Shown here: positions 27,801 to 34,252 of the stretch, piece by piece
Position numbering within the stretch: position 1 is the first letter of the stretch
Layout: the number at the start of each line of letters is the position of its first letter
Origin: Levilactobacillus hammesii DSM 16381
GTDB taxonomy: Bacteria > Bacillota > Bacilli > Lactobacillales > Lactobacillaceae
Direction of reading: 5' to 3'
Assembly (NCBI RefSeq): GCF_001434395.1
Contig: NZ_AZFS01000046.1
Location: 203,215 to 267,214, forward strand
Length of the DNA stretch: 64,000 nt
Program-made: the position numbers and the translations under genes
Notes under the pieces: generated by a model
What the model saw: the letters and a program-made list of their open reading frames with translations, nothing else
Told to the model about the DNA's origin: nothing
The model's database searches: none

Positions 27801-27840
27801 TGGTTACACTTACTGGTGGCGTCGACGGCATTTGAAGTAA
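24817..27840 (+). CDS. yfhO: YfhO family polytopic membrane protein
   Basis: This 1007-residue protein has about 12 membrane helices in the first 450 residues, a large extracellular domain (about 460-970) and a final helix before a basic tail (WWRRRHLK). The opening FIWEGDGLAQHYPVLEKFYTWL is the YfhO family hallmark. The family shares the GT-C glycosyltransferase layout and has been linked to glycosylation of wall or lipid-linked teichoic acids. The start is GTG 24817 with GGGGAGAGAAGATTA upstream. It is monocistronic. Confidence 0.88.
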   Translation: MKVSKKNYWLYTLIFMGLVVCLYGIFILTGKSFIWEGDGLAQHYPVLEKFYTWLHGGSLSGWSWNLGLGADKMTTFSYYVLGDPFSYLIWFFPKHSIELGYNLLILLRLYVSGLAFMLFARQRHFKPGSQMLGTLTYTFTGYSLYVSIRHPFFLLPMILFPLLAYGIDHIYQGKTWVPLAIFTGLALVSNFYFAYILAIGSLVYAVLRYFSVRDTIVQKGWPLIFKLVGAGLAGFLLAGIIFIPSLIGVFTSTRATGNFANGYLIYPFSYYLRLPNALVTTGNPMRFWANLGLAGLTFLSLMYVVRHARRYLWFDIGLLILVIGSLLPEVAAVMNGGTTPSQRWLLLGCLAFSLAVMYFIDALPRLDRSDISAMIVGTLVLLGLVWMANGFIFNNNPHDLVIYGLLLLTLGAITVGHFYQWSRHRVIWTLLTLLFLNILANGYGYFSPNAGGASNQLLHRGVATKFQKNFYDGAESYVKAQPGFKRSSISKYYYYSNEAKTNMGMNLGAHDIMSYFSIQDGSVGEFSEELANSQFKMNKPINQADSRTTMNNLLGVNYIFARSNQLKTQGFPYGYSPVKKNGKVLKYKDQPVHDLGNNYDTVILKSKYALPLAYLQTKQLSTQQFKQLNGSDKEQALTYGALPEKKVQGVATTKYQSHHQNLSYQTRADRSTVLDNLKQVMTFRQQGNQMDPEKITTTKSSLMQTNQDRAVHITDDKARLEQLTKQNRTALKKNRVANRQTLHKMMSDNQNLPVTYRLHLKHPKQNKGTEMYLELDGIDAQRLTVHDKYLAAKNTKAFGNQAFSGIERINQIRSGLWNQSDGAYSVTATTSNNVSSFSQFGQSNLSDYQEKHHVLLNLGYSTKARHNIKLTFQGVKSLSFKSAKVIAVPFGSQYGKRMTQLKKQGLQDLNVKDNRVTGTSQSTQASVLTTSIPYNTGWHLTVDGKQRPITKVNVGFVGARLSAGTHKVVLTYRTPGQRLGLVMTALGVLVMIVTGGYTYWWRRRHLK

Positions 27841-27888
27841 TAAAAAGCATCTCTCGTGCAATGATCGGGGGATGCTAGGTAGATGAAG

Positions 27889-27925
27889 GGACGACCGCGT
27901 AAAATTGCGTGGTGGTCCCTTTTTG
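27889..27925 (+). terminator. yfhO terminator
   Basis: GGGAC-GACCGCG pairs with CGTGGTGGTCCC, followed by TTTTTG. Confidence 0.78.
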
Positions 27926-27930
27926 TTTGC

Positions 27931-28038
27931 TTAATTGTAGTTGAAGAAGTCCCAAACGAGAACGGCTGTTAGGATAACGAGAAAGGTCACTTCCGCGAAG
28001 AGGTAGTGGTGGGGTGGTGTCTGCCGATGGCCCATCAT
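27931..28038 (-). CDS. Tiny membrane peptide (35 residues), uncertain
   Basis: The ORF MMGHRQTPPHHYLFAEV... has one membrane helix and ends in DFFNYN. Its ATG overlaps the stop of a 24-codon ORF upstream (28035-28109), which itself follows AAGGAGG and a TTGCAA-17-TAAGAT promoter (28152-28180). A longer reading of the same frame would need a TTG at 28152, upstream of that ribosome-binding site. Coding status is unproven. Confidence 0.35.
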   Translation of the reverse strand: MMGHRQTPPHHYLFAEVTFLVILTAVLVWDFFNYN

Positions 28039-28109
28039 CGTACAGAGCCTCTCAATAGCCTGTGTGACCAACTGAGGGTAATGAAAGCGTGGTAAATGAC
28101 AGCTAACAT
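28035..28109 (-). CDS. Tiny ORF (24 residues), possible leader peptide
   Basis: ATG 28109 lies 12 bases after AAGGAGG, and the ORF (MLAVIYHAFITLSW...) ends in an ATGA overlap with the next ORF. It may simply couple translation to the membrane peptide. Confidence 0.3.
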   Translation of the reverse strand: MLAVIYHAFITLSWSHRLLRGSVR

Positions 28110-28151
28110 GAACGGACTGATCCTCCTTAAGACATCTAATGGTATATCCCA

Positions 28152-28180
28152 ATCTTAAGGGGAAACGAAGTGATTTGCAA
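28152..28180 (-). promoter_or_regulatory. Promoter for tiny minus-strand ORFs
   Basis: TTGCAA (28180-28175) and TAAGAT (28157-28152) are 17 bases apart. A ribosome-binding site follows about 25 bases downstream. Confidence 0.5.
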
Positions 28181-28274
28181 GAAGTTTATCTATTTAATTA
28201 TTCATAATGTATGATTAAAATCATACGGCAACCCGTAACCGCAGGCCAGTAGTGGCTGGACGACGTCTTTTCAG

Positions 28275-28532
28275 TTAAGAAGCCACCGTTTGCTGACTAG
28301 CGAGAACCGTAAATTTTTCGATAACGAATTGTTGTCGTGAATTGTAGTGACCATAAATGGCCACGCGTGAGCCAATATCAGCCTGGTATAAAAAGTTCAG
28401 GCCGTGCTGATGGATCAAACAGTTTAGGACATCACCGGTCGATGTTTCTAGTTTGGTAAACAGTAGTAGTGGCGATAGGTGGAGAACTTTGGGCGTGGTT
28501 AAGATTTTGCCATTGACTGCAAGTTGGATCAT
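28275..28532 (-). CDS. Small OB-fold-like (SSB-like) protein under SOS control
   Basis: This 85-residue protein (MIQLAVNGKILTTPKVLHL...) has an alternating beta pattern and a GSRVAIYGHYN strand that resembles a single-stranded-DNA-binding OB fold. It is much shorter than normal SSB and lacks the acidic SSB tail. ATG 28532 is chosen because GAGGTG is just upstream; the longer frame to 28661 would run through the promoter. The promoter carries a LexA box, so the gene should be induced by DNA damage. It lies 680 bases from an integrase gene. Confidence 0.6.
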   Translation of the reverse strand: MIQLAVNGKILTTPKVLHLSPLLLFTKLETSTGDVLNCLIHQHGLNFLYQADIGSRVAIYGHYNSRQQFVIEKFTVLASQQTVAS

Positions 28533-28551
28533 GGTTATCACCTCAGCTTTG

Positions 28552-28580
28552 ATTATACGAACAAACGTTCGTGTAGTCAA
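28552..28580 (-). promoter_or_regulatory. LexA-controlled promoter (SOS box in spacer)
   Basis: On the minus strand TTGACT and TATAAT are separated by 17 bases, and that spacer contains CGAACGTTTGTTCG (28558-28571), a full match to the Gram-positive LexA/DinR pattern CGAACN4GTTCG. LexA bound there would block RNA polymerase directly. Confidence 0.85.
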
Positions 28581-28633
28581 GTGAGATGAGTCAACCAATT
28601 TAATCTTAGCTTGCGCCCAAGATCGGTGCCTGC

Positions 28634-28660
28634 TGTCGGAAGAAAATAGGCATTCCGACA
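28634..28660. promoter_or_regulatory. Inverted repeat between divergent genes
   Basis: TGTCGGAA (28634-28641) and TTCCGACA (28653-28660) form a perfect 8-bp inverted repeat with an 11-base centre, between the SOS gene and the tiny plus-strand ORFs. It may be a repressor operator, or a weak terminator since CTTTT follows. Confidence 0.45.
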
Positions 28661-28715
28661 CTTTTAAGTTCGGTAGTGGTGGTGTATCGTAGTATGTAGA
28701 AAGCGGGGAAGCAAG

Positions 28716-28817
28716 ATGACAAAATTAACGCACATTATGGCTATTAGTTCACTGGTCATGGCGATGGTGAGCCTAGTTTTAGCGATTCGTCGTTTGGTAG
28801 TGGTGTATCATGAGTAA
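28716..28817 (+). CDS. Tiny membrane peptide (33 residues)
   Basis: ATG 28716 follows GGGGAAG. The peptide (MTKLTHIMAISSLVM...) has one membrane helix and a short Arg/His-containing tail. It overlaps the next tiny ORF by 8 nt. No family recognised. Confidence 0.45.
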   Translation: MTKLTHIMAISSLVMAMVSLVLAIRRLVVVYHE

Positions 28818-28908
28818 GAAAGAGGTCTCTTACGAAAAGCGCACTAGAGTTGCGGTCAATGTTGGTATCATGCTGGTGATTATCCTGGTGATTATTCAGG
28901 CATTCTAG
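28810..28908 (+). CDS. Tiny membrane peptide (32 residues)
   Basis: ATG 28810 overlaps the previous stop (ATGAGTAA). The peptide has a charged N-terminus (MSKKEVSYEKRTRVA) and a C-terminal membrane helix. The overlap suggests translational coupling. Confidence 0.45.
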   Translation: MSKKEVSYEKRTRVAVNVGIMLVIILVIIQAF

Positions 28909-28913
28909 GGGGC

Positions 28914-29026
28914 GAGCTTATTAAGGAAAAGGCTGTAGATAAGCAAATCAAACGTTATCAGAAGTATTTAAGCATTGCGATCACTTTTGGTGTGTTGATA
29001 GCGGTAGCTAATATTTTAATTCATTA
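28914..29026 (+). pseudogene. Third tiny ORF without a normal start codon
   Basis: The frame ELIKEKAVDKQIKRYQK...ILIH has the same plan as its neighbour (charged start, one C-terminal helix), but no ATG, GTG or TTG exists upstream in frame within a sensible distance. It could start at ATT or be a degraded gene. Confidence 0.3.
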
Positions 29027-29042
29027 AGGGGATTCATTTCGT

Positions 29043-29068
29043 AAAGGGGGGCTTTAGGGCCCTTTTAA
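29043..29068 (+). terminator. Probable terminator after the tiny ORFs
   Basis: AAAGGGGGGC and GGGCCCTTTT form a GC-rich stem followed by T-rich sequence. Confidence 0.55.
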
Positions 29069-29213
29069 TTTACAGTCGCGCACAGCACCATCGGGGAGGG
29101 GACACAGGGGCGATCATCACTAGCTAGCGTTTTTAACGCGATAGGCTTGCAGCAGGATACCTCGACATAACCATTGTCCTGCCAGAGTATTTGAGTTATT
29201 GGGAGGAATTATC

Positions 29214-30371
29214 ATGGCTAGTATTAAGAAGTACCAGGACAAGAAAGGTCACACGCGGTACAAGGTTCAGGTATATTTAGGAATTGACCCGTTAACCGGC
29301 AAGCAGCACCGAACGACTCGACGCGGAATTAAGACCAAAAAGGAAGCCCGGTTAGTTATTTCACGACTACAAGTAGACGCAGACACTAACGGGGTTCCCT
29401 CTAAGCAAAACGATTCAACTTTCAGAGACGTTTACGACCTGTGGTTCACGCAGTACCAGAACACCGTTAAGGAAAGTACGTGGGCAACCACTAAACGGCT
29501 GTTCAGGCTCCACATTCTACCGGTGTTCGGTGAGTACCGTGTTAGTAAGATTACAATTGCGGTCTGTCAGAATGCGATTAACGACTGGTTCACAGCAGGG
29601 CTAATTAAGTATCATACGCTGCTAAACTACACGTCTAGTGTTTTGGACTTTGCAATTAATAGGCGACTCATTAAAGACAACCCAGCTAAACGGGTAATCA
29701 TCCCCGTTAATAAAGACAATCGTTCCCGCAGCAATCTGGAAAACTATTTTGACCGGGCGGAACTGGAACACTTTTTTGAGTGTTTGAACGATGATGATAA
29801 CGACCCACAAGCCAATGTGTTTTTCCGGTTGGCGGCTTTCAGTGGTATGCGTAAATCTGAAATGCTCTGTCTGCAATGGTCTGACATTGATTTCAGTAAA
29901 AACACAGTGACCGTCTCTAAAACACAATCACGGGGCGACAACGCGCGCTTGCTGGTGCAATCACCCAAGACCGCGCGCAGTAACCGAACCGTTTACCTTG
30001 ACCCCAAGACGTGCCGTATTTTGCAGCAGTGGCAACTTGACCAGAGAAAGCGACTACTGCTATACGGATTCAACGCCAATCAGGGGCACAACCTTATCTT
30101 TGCCAATGAGAATAACGAAATGTGCCAACCGACTAAACCTAGAAAGTGGTTAGAGCACACTCTCAGGAAGTATGATTTGAAGCACGTCACCGTTCACGCT
30201 TTCCGGCACACGTATGCCACACTAGCATTTGAGGCAGGAGCCTCTATCAAGTCAGTGCAAGACCAGTTAGGGCATTCTAGCTACAAGACCACCTTAGATA
30301 TTTACACAGCAGTCACGGATAAGGAAAAGAACGAGGCGACTCAGAAACTTGCCAGCTATTTAGACTTCTAG
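29214..30371 (+). CDS. int: Tyrosine-type site-specific integrase
   Basis: This 385-residue phage-type recombinase has an N-terminal arm-binding domain (about 1-55), a SAM-like core-binding domain (about 65-160) and a catalytic domain. All catalytic residues are visible: Arg in FSGMRKSEML, HxxR in HAFRHTYATLAF, His in LGHSSYKTT and Tyr in LDIYTAVT. ATG 29214 has GGGAGGAATTATC upstream, so the frame's earlier start at 29199 is rejected. It lies close to the 3' end of tRNA-Gln, the usual place for integration, but no second attachment site or phage structural genes are in view, so it looks like a relic or a minimal element. Confidence 0.93.
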   Translation: MASIKKYQDKKGHTRYKVQVYLGIDPLTGKQHRTTRRGIKTKKEARLVISRLQVDADTNGVPSKQNDSTFRDVYDLWFTQYQNTVKESTWATTKRLFRLHILPVFGEYRVSKITIAVCQNAINDWFTAGLIKYHTLLNYTSSVLDFAINRRLIKDNPAKRVIIPVNKDNRSRSNLENYFDRAELEHFFECLNDDDNDPQANVFFRLAAFSGMRKSEMLCLQWSDIDFSKNTVTVSKTQSRGDNARLLVQSPKTARSNRTVYLDPKTCRILQQWQLDQRKRLLLYGFNANQGHNLIFANENNEMCQPTKPRKWLEHTLRKYDLKHVTVHAFRHTYATLAFEAGASIKSVQDQLGHSSYKTTLDIYTAVTDKEKNEATQKLASYLDF

Positions 30372-30413
30372 TTACCGTAGATCTACAGCTAACAGGGAAG
30401 TTGCCCTAAAAAG

Positions 30414-30448
30414 TGACTACGTTTCTGACTACGTTTTGACTACGATAC
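30414..30448 (+). repeat. Three tandem direct repeats beside the integrase
   Basis: TGACTACGTTTC, TGACTACGTTT and TGACTACGATAC lie head to tail (30414, 30426, 30437) between the integrase gene and the tRNA. Position and form fit arm-type integrase binding sites. Confidence 0.6.
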
Positions 30449-30546
30449 GGTGGCTATCCACAAGTATCAATTTAAAGCCCAATGTACTAAAAAAGCCGCT
30501 ATATCAACCCCCGTGAGGTCTAGTAGCGACTAATGTAAAACAACAA

Positions 30547-30619
30547 TTGGGTATACTGGGCTCGAACCAGTAAATTACGGATTCAGAGTCCGCTGCCTTA
30601 CCAATTTGGCGAATACCCA
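30547..30619 (-). tRNA. tRNA-Gln(CTG)
   Basis: The 73-nt gene folds into a cloverleaf: acceptor TGGGTAT/ATACCCA, anticodon stem GCGGA/TCCGT with loop CTCTGAA (anticodon CTG), and T-arm ACTGG-TTCGAGC-CCAGT. The CCA end is not encoded. Its 3' end faces the integrase gene. Its promoter TTGACA-17-TACTAT is at 30649-30677. It reads CAG codons. Confidence 0.92.
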
Positions 30620-30648
30620 ATAAGGCTCGTTGCTGAAACAACTATTTA

Positions 30649-30677
30649 ATAGTAACTTGTTTGGATATTAGTGTCAA
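30649..30677 (-). promoter_or_regulatory. tRNA-Gln promoter
   Basis: TTGACA (30677-30672) and TACTAT (30654-30649) are 17 bases apart. Confidence 0.7.
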
Positions 30678-30746
30678 CCGGTTTTCTGGAAAAAGTTCGG
30701 TAAACTGTATGAATTCCCAAATCAGTGTAATTTTATGCAGAAAAGA

Positions 30747-30775
30747 TTGACAATTTTCGACGAATAGCGTACATT
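30747..30775 (+). promoter_or_regulatory. tRNA-Glu promoter
   Basis: TTGACA (30747-30752) and TACATT (30770-30775) are 17 bases apart, 23 bases before the tRNA. Confidence 0.7.
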
Positions 30776-30798
30776 AGTAATTGCCTAGTTAATGACAT

Positions 30799-30872
30799 TG
30801 CCCGCTGGTCAAACTGGTTTAAGACGTCGCCCTCTCAAGGCGGAGTTACGGGTTCGAGCCCCGTGCGGGTGA
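30799..30872 (+). tRNA. tRNA-Glu(CTC)
   Basis: The 74-nt gene has acceptor TGCCCGC/GCGGGTG, anticodon loop CTCTCAA (anticodon CTC) on stem TCGCC/GGCGG, and T-arm ACGGG-TTCGAGC-CCCGT. The first pair would be U-G, which is unusual; if the 5' end is G30800 the acceptor would be one pair shorter. CCA is not encoded. It reads GAG codons. Confidence 0.85.
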
Positions 30873-30896
30873 TAATAAAGAAATCACAGCCAAATT

Positions 30897-30941
30897 AAAA
30901 GGTCCGAAACGTTGATATGTCAGCGTTTCGGACCTTTTTTA
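30897..30941 (+). terminator. Intrinsic terminator after tRNA-Glu
   Basis: GGTCCGAAACG pairs with CGTTTCGGACC, followed by TTTTTTAT; A-runs on the other side allow action in both directions. Confidence 0.88.
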
Positions 30942-31057
30942 TAGTCAGGACTTTCCAAAATCATGCCTGGCAGTAGCCGATAGTCTCATCATCCCAAAAG
31001 CGGCTCAGGGTTTCGACTTTTCCAGGGTTAAGTTGCCGATTGAATCAGGGTAAAAAA

Positions 31058-32875
31058 TCAATGACGTTTCTGATGGAACCAAAGGCCACTAGCCGTGATA
31101 AGCAGTGCAATACCCGCGAAGGTCAAAACTAAACCGCTCGTCTTGCGTTCACCGGTCTGGGGCAGGGTACTGCCAACGTAAGGTTTCCCGCTCGCTGCAC
31201 CACTTCCAGTCGTACCGTTACCGGGCTTGACCCCGTTACCAGTGTTGTAGGCAGGCGTCGTCGCTCCTGTTTGACCGGAAAGGTTACCACCAGCACCGCC
31301 AGTCGTGACGTTGCCACCAGTCTGATCGTGACCTGGTTTATTAATAGCTGGTGTCGTTGGTTTTACGGGCTTAACCGGCTTAACTGGTTTCACAGGTTTT
31401 GTTGGCTTAGGTGGCTTAACGGATGGCGTCGGTGTTGGAACCGTTGGGACCTCAGGATTAGGTGTGGTTGTCCCTGGTTCTTCGGGATGTGTCGGTGTTG
31501 TTGGTGGTGTCGTTGTGCCGGGATTCTCGGGTTCCGTTGGCGTCGTTGGTGGCGTTGTCGTACCAGGATTTTCGGGTTCCGTTGGTGTCGTTGGTGGCGT
31601 TGTGGTGCCGGGATTCTCAGGTTCCGTTGGTGTTGTCGGTGGCGTCGTGGTGCCAGGATTTTCGGGTTCCGTCACCTTGACGTCCGTGGCGTCCACCTTG
31701 ACGGCAGCGGTAGCGCCCGCTACGATCTCAAATGGAATTGGCGTCGTGTTCAGGTCATAGCCTACTGGCGCCTTAGTTTCAACAAATTGGTATTTTCCGG
31801 CGGCGAGACCGCTATACGTGATTATTCCCTCGGCATTGGTGGTTAGATCAGCCGTGATGACCTTACCAGTGGCGTCTTGCAACTCATAAACGGCGCCCGC
31901 CAAGGCTTTACCAGAGGCTTTGTCGGTTTTCGTCAAAGTGACCGAACCCGTGGCTTGTTCGGTGCCACCGTCGTTATCACCATTACCAGTACCACTGCCG
32001 CCCCAAACGATCCGTGCCCCCACGTTTTGGCCATTTAAGTCCGCGCTGTTGCTCCAAGTACCATTAGTTCCAGAAACATCTGGTTTGGTGTTGTAGGTCA
32101 TGTCGACGGCAGTTGTCACATTTTCAAAGCTGAAGATGAGGGTGTTGTTGGCCGCGTCAATGGAAGGCGTCAGTGAGCCGCCATCCCCAACAAAATTACC
32201 GGAAGCATCAAACTTACCAGTTTTGGCATGAACACTGCCGGGAACGTAGGTTTGACCAGGACCTAGGTTGTCCGTAATGACGGTTTGCCCAAGATTGGTA
32301 CTATTGGGGTTGAATGCAATGTTCCAGGTGAGCAGGGCGGGGGTGCCATCTGGGTTATGTTCCGCAATCCAGCCATTCTTGTTGAGGCCCCAATCAAGGC
32401 CCACGGTACCATTATTTTCCGTTCCTTTGACGTAGAATTGCAAATTGCCACCACGGTTAGTCGCCGTGCCGGCTAAGACGTCGTTGAAGGTGATGGTTCC
32501 TGTGGTTTCGCCCTCTTTGATTGAAAATGTGCCAATTTCACGACCACTATCATCGTAGAGGGGGAAAGTCACATCTCGCTGACCAACAGCAGTGTGTGGG
32601 AGGTTGACCGTCGCCGTGTCACCATTCTGAATGGGAACACCATCAGGAATCCCCCATTGGTAATCAATCGTATAGTTATCCCACTTGCTGAGGTCACTTC
32701 CGTTGGGAATGACCTTTCCATTGGCATCCGTAATAACCGCATTATTTTCGCCCACTCCGGAGATTTCGATATTTGCAGCGTGAGCAGTGATCGAACCAAC
32801 ACCGGCGATGCCGATAAGACAGACGAAAATAGCTATTAGGATACCAATGACAATTTTGGCTCTTTTTCTTTGCAT
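31058..32875 (-). CDS. LPXTG-anchored surface adhesin with SpaA/Cna-B domain
   Basis: This 605-residue protein has a signal peptide (about 1-34, ending AHA) and two adhesin-like Ig domains (about 35-300) similar to collagen- or fibrinogen-binding folds. A Cna-B/SpaA domain follows (TLTKTDKASGKALAGAVYEL to about 395), with lysine and the FVETKAP glutamate that could form an isopeptide bond. Then come about four 15-residue repeats (EPENPGTTTPPTTPT), a PVKPVKP segment, LPQTG, a membrane helix and a charged tail. Sortase A would attach it to peptidoglycan. The proline repeats form a stalk. AGGAGGATT precedes the ATG. Confidence 0.9.
   Translation of the reverse strand: MQRKRAKIVIGILIAIFVCLIGIAGVGSITAHAANIEISGVGENNAVITDANGKVIPNGSDLSKWDNYTIDYQWGIPDGVPIQNGDTATVNLPHTAVGQRDVTFPLYDDSGREIGTFSIKEGETTGTITFNDVLAGTATNRGGNLQFYVKGTENNGTVGLDWGLNKNGWIAEHNPDGTPALLTWNIAFNPNSTNLGQTVITDNLGPGQTYVPGSVHAKTGKFDASGNFVGDGGSLTPSIDAANNTLIFSFENVTTAVDMTYNTKPDVSGTNGTWSNSADLNGQNVGARIVWGGSGTGNGDNDGGTEQATGSVTLTKTDKASGKALAGAVYELQDATGKVITADLTTNAEGIITYSGLAAGKYQFVETKAPVGYDLNTTPIPFEIVAGATAAVKVDATDVKVTEPENPGTTTPPTTPTEPENPGTTTPPTTPTEPENPGTTTPPTTPTEPENPGTTTPPTTPTHPEEPGTTTPNPEVPTVPTPTPSVKPPKPTKPVKPVKPVKPVKPTTPAINKPGHDQTGGNVTTGGAGGNLSGQTGATTPAYNTGNGVKPGNGTTGSGAASGKPYVGSTLPQTGERKTSGLVLTFAGIALLITASGLWFHQKRH
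31455..31680 (-). repeat. Tandem 45-bp coding repeats
   Basis: About four to five copies of a 45-bp unit encode the EPENPGTTTPPTTPT stalk of the adhesin. Copies differ mostly at silent positions. Copy number could vary between strains by slippage or recombination. Confidence 0.85.
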
Positions 32876-33262
32876 CGTAATCCTCCTCCAATCCGCTGAT
32901 ACTAGCAGTCTACAGGTTGTGTAAAGGTCAATCGTGATAACTGCTTGTGTCAGAAATACCTTGCTTCAGATACTTCGTCCACTGCTCTGTATTTACTATA
33001 ATGACAATCGGATGGAGCGGGGGATTTGTGAGAAGAAAACAGTGACGTTGAAAAGGGGTCGTGGCGTAACCGGCATTTAATCCACCGATTTTATTGACCT
33101 AACGTTAGGTTTGTCGCCACTAACGTTGGTCCACAGCCATTTGTGAGCAACCTTGATTAGTGGGCAAGCTGCTTAATCAGCGTATGGTGGTGGTCCTGAA
33201 CGACACCTCCAACGTTGAGAAGCACGATAGGGGGAAAGCGTGCGGTTATCTGTAGGCAAAGA
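32876..33262. other. Intergenic region between the adhesin and EAL genes
   Basis: This stretch contains the adhesin promoter on the minus strand and a palindrome ACCTAACGTTAGGT (33099-33112). No ORF with a ribosome-binding site was seen. Confidence 0.4.
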
Positions 33263-33288
33263 AAAAAGCCATTCCGTAGAATGACTGG
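33263..33288 (-). terminator. Terminator of the EAL gene
   Basis: On the minus strand AGTCATTC pairs with GAATGGCT, followed by TTTTTTC. Confidence 0.75.
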
Positions 33289-33300
33289 TGAAGGCACCGT

Positions 33301-33978
33301 TTAAAATTTATCGCCGTCCAACTTAAACAAGTGCGGCTTGCCATAAAACCATCCTTGGCAGAGGTCGATCTCCAAGCTATCGGCCATGTCGGCTTCTTCT
33401 TGGTTCTCCACGCCTTCGAGGATTAACCGTAGCTTGTACTGCTCGGCAATCTTTTTCCAAAATTTCAAACTCTCTGGAATCTCCGCTTCGCGACCTTCCT
33501 GACGAAAGTTCTGCATGGCAAATTTAATCTCACTGGCATAGGAGAGGATGGGTTCCAGATGCTCATATGTATTGATGCCAGTGCCGATATCATCGAGGCT
33601 TAACTGAATGCCACGTTCATCGAAATAGTGAACCTGATCGATGATCTGCTGATTCGAGACGTTTTGATCGGTGACTTCTTCGGTAACTTCCAAGACCAGA
33701 TTAATCGGATAGATTTGCCGTTGTGCGGCCACAATCGCCTCGGCAATTGTTGGGTCAATGAACTGACTCTGATTCACATTGAATGAAACGGAACCAATCT
33801 TCAGCATGAGCTTTTTGGCAGTGCGGGTAATCAGGTCCGCTTGGATGTCAATAGGGATCGATTCGAAGTCTGTAGGGAGGACCCATTTGTCATTGACACG
33901 CTGACGAATCAGCATTTCGTAGCCAATAAGCGAGTTGTTCAATACGTCTAGCTGGGGTTGCAAAAAATAGCGATACAT
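33301..33978 (-). CDS. EAL-domain protein (c-di-GMP phosphodiesterase)
   Basis: This 225-residue protein is a stand-alone EAL domain that would hydrolyse c-di-GMP. The signature is GYEMLIR (EML in place of EAL). VNQSQF, VLEVTEE, LDDIGTGINTYEHL, LILEGVENQEEAD and CQGWFYGKPH supply the metal and catalytic residues, so it looks active. ATG 33978 follows AAGGAGGATC; an in-frame ATG at 34020 is upstream of that site and is rejected. It is divergent from a GGDEF gene, so synthesis and breakdown of the signal are encoded together. Confidence 0.88.
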   Translation of the reverse strand: MYRYFLQPQLDVLNNSLIGYEMLIRQRVNDKWVLPTDFESIPIDIQADLITRTAKKLMLKIGSVSFNVNQSQFIDPTIAEAIVAAQRQIYPINLVLEVTEEVTDQNVSNQQIIDQVHYFDERGIQLSLDDIGTGINTYEHLEPILSYASEIKFAMQNFRQEGREAEIPESLKFWKKIAEQYKLRLILEGVENQEEADMADSLEIDLCQGWFYGKPHLFKLDGDKF

Positions 33979-34209
33979 AGTCTCAAGATCCTCCTTCTTT
34001 AGGTTGTCTGCTACTATCATACTTTATTTTGGGTAATTAAAATAGGGTTTTCATTAAAAGAAATCACGAACTAATTTCGACTTTATTGTAACAGGTTAAC
34101 CAATTCGAGTAATAAAGTGCTATAGTATTATAGGCTACATTGGATTATAGTTATAACAATGGATTAATTATGCTGACAATCTTATTTGTCGAGAAAAAAG
34201 GATTCATGC

Positions 34210-34224
34210 TTCCCAGCGTGGGAA
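34210..34224 (+). other. Short perfect hairpin in the GGDEF leader
   Basis: TTCCCA-GCG-TGGGAA forms a 6-bp hairpin 28 bases before the GGDEF start. It may be a protein or RNA regulatory site. Confidence 0.35.
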
Positions 34225-34252
34225 AACTACTGAAAACAAGGAGATTGATCAG

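Noticed and set aside
28152-28154. TTG start for a 73-residue minus-strand protein at 27931-28152
   Set aside because: The TTG lies at the predicted -10 box and upstream of the AAGGAGG site, so this longer reading is unlikely.
31455-31680. Possible CRISPR array because of regular 45-bp repeats
   Set aside because: The repeats are in frame in the adhesin gene and encode its Pro/Thr stalk; there are no unique spacers and no cas genes.
31271-31846. 191-codon plus-strand frame opposite the adhesin
   Set aside because: It is a shadow of the Pro/Thr repeat region, rich in Trp, Cys and Arg from the reverse reading, with no ribosome-binding site.
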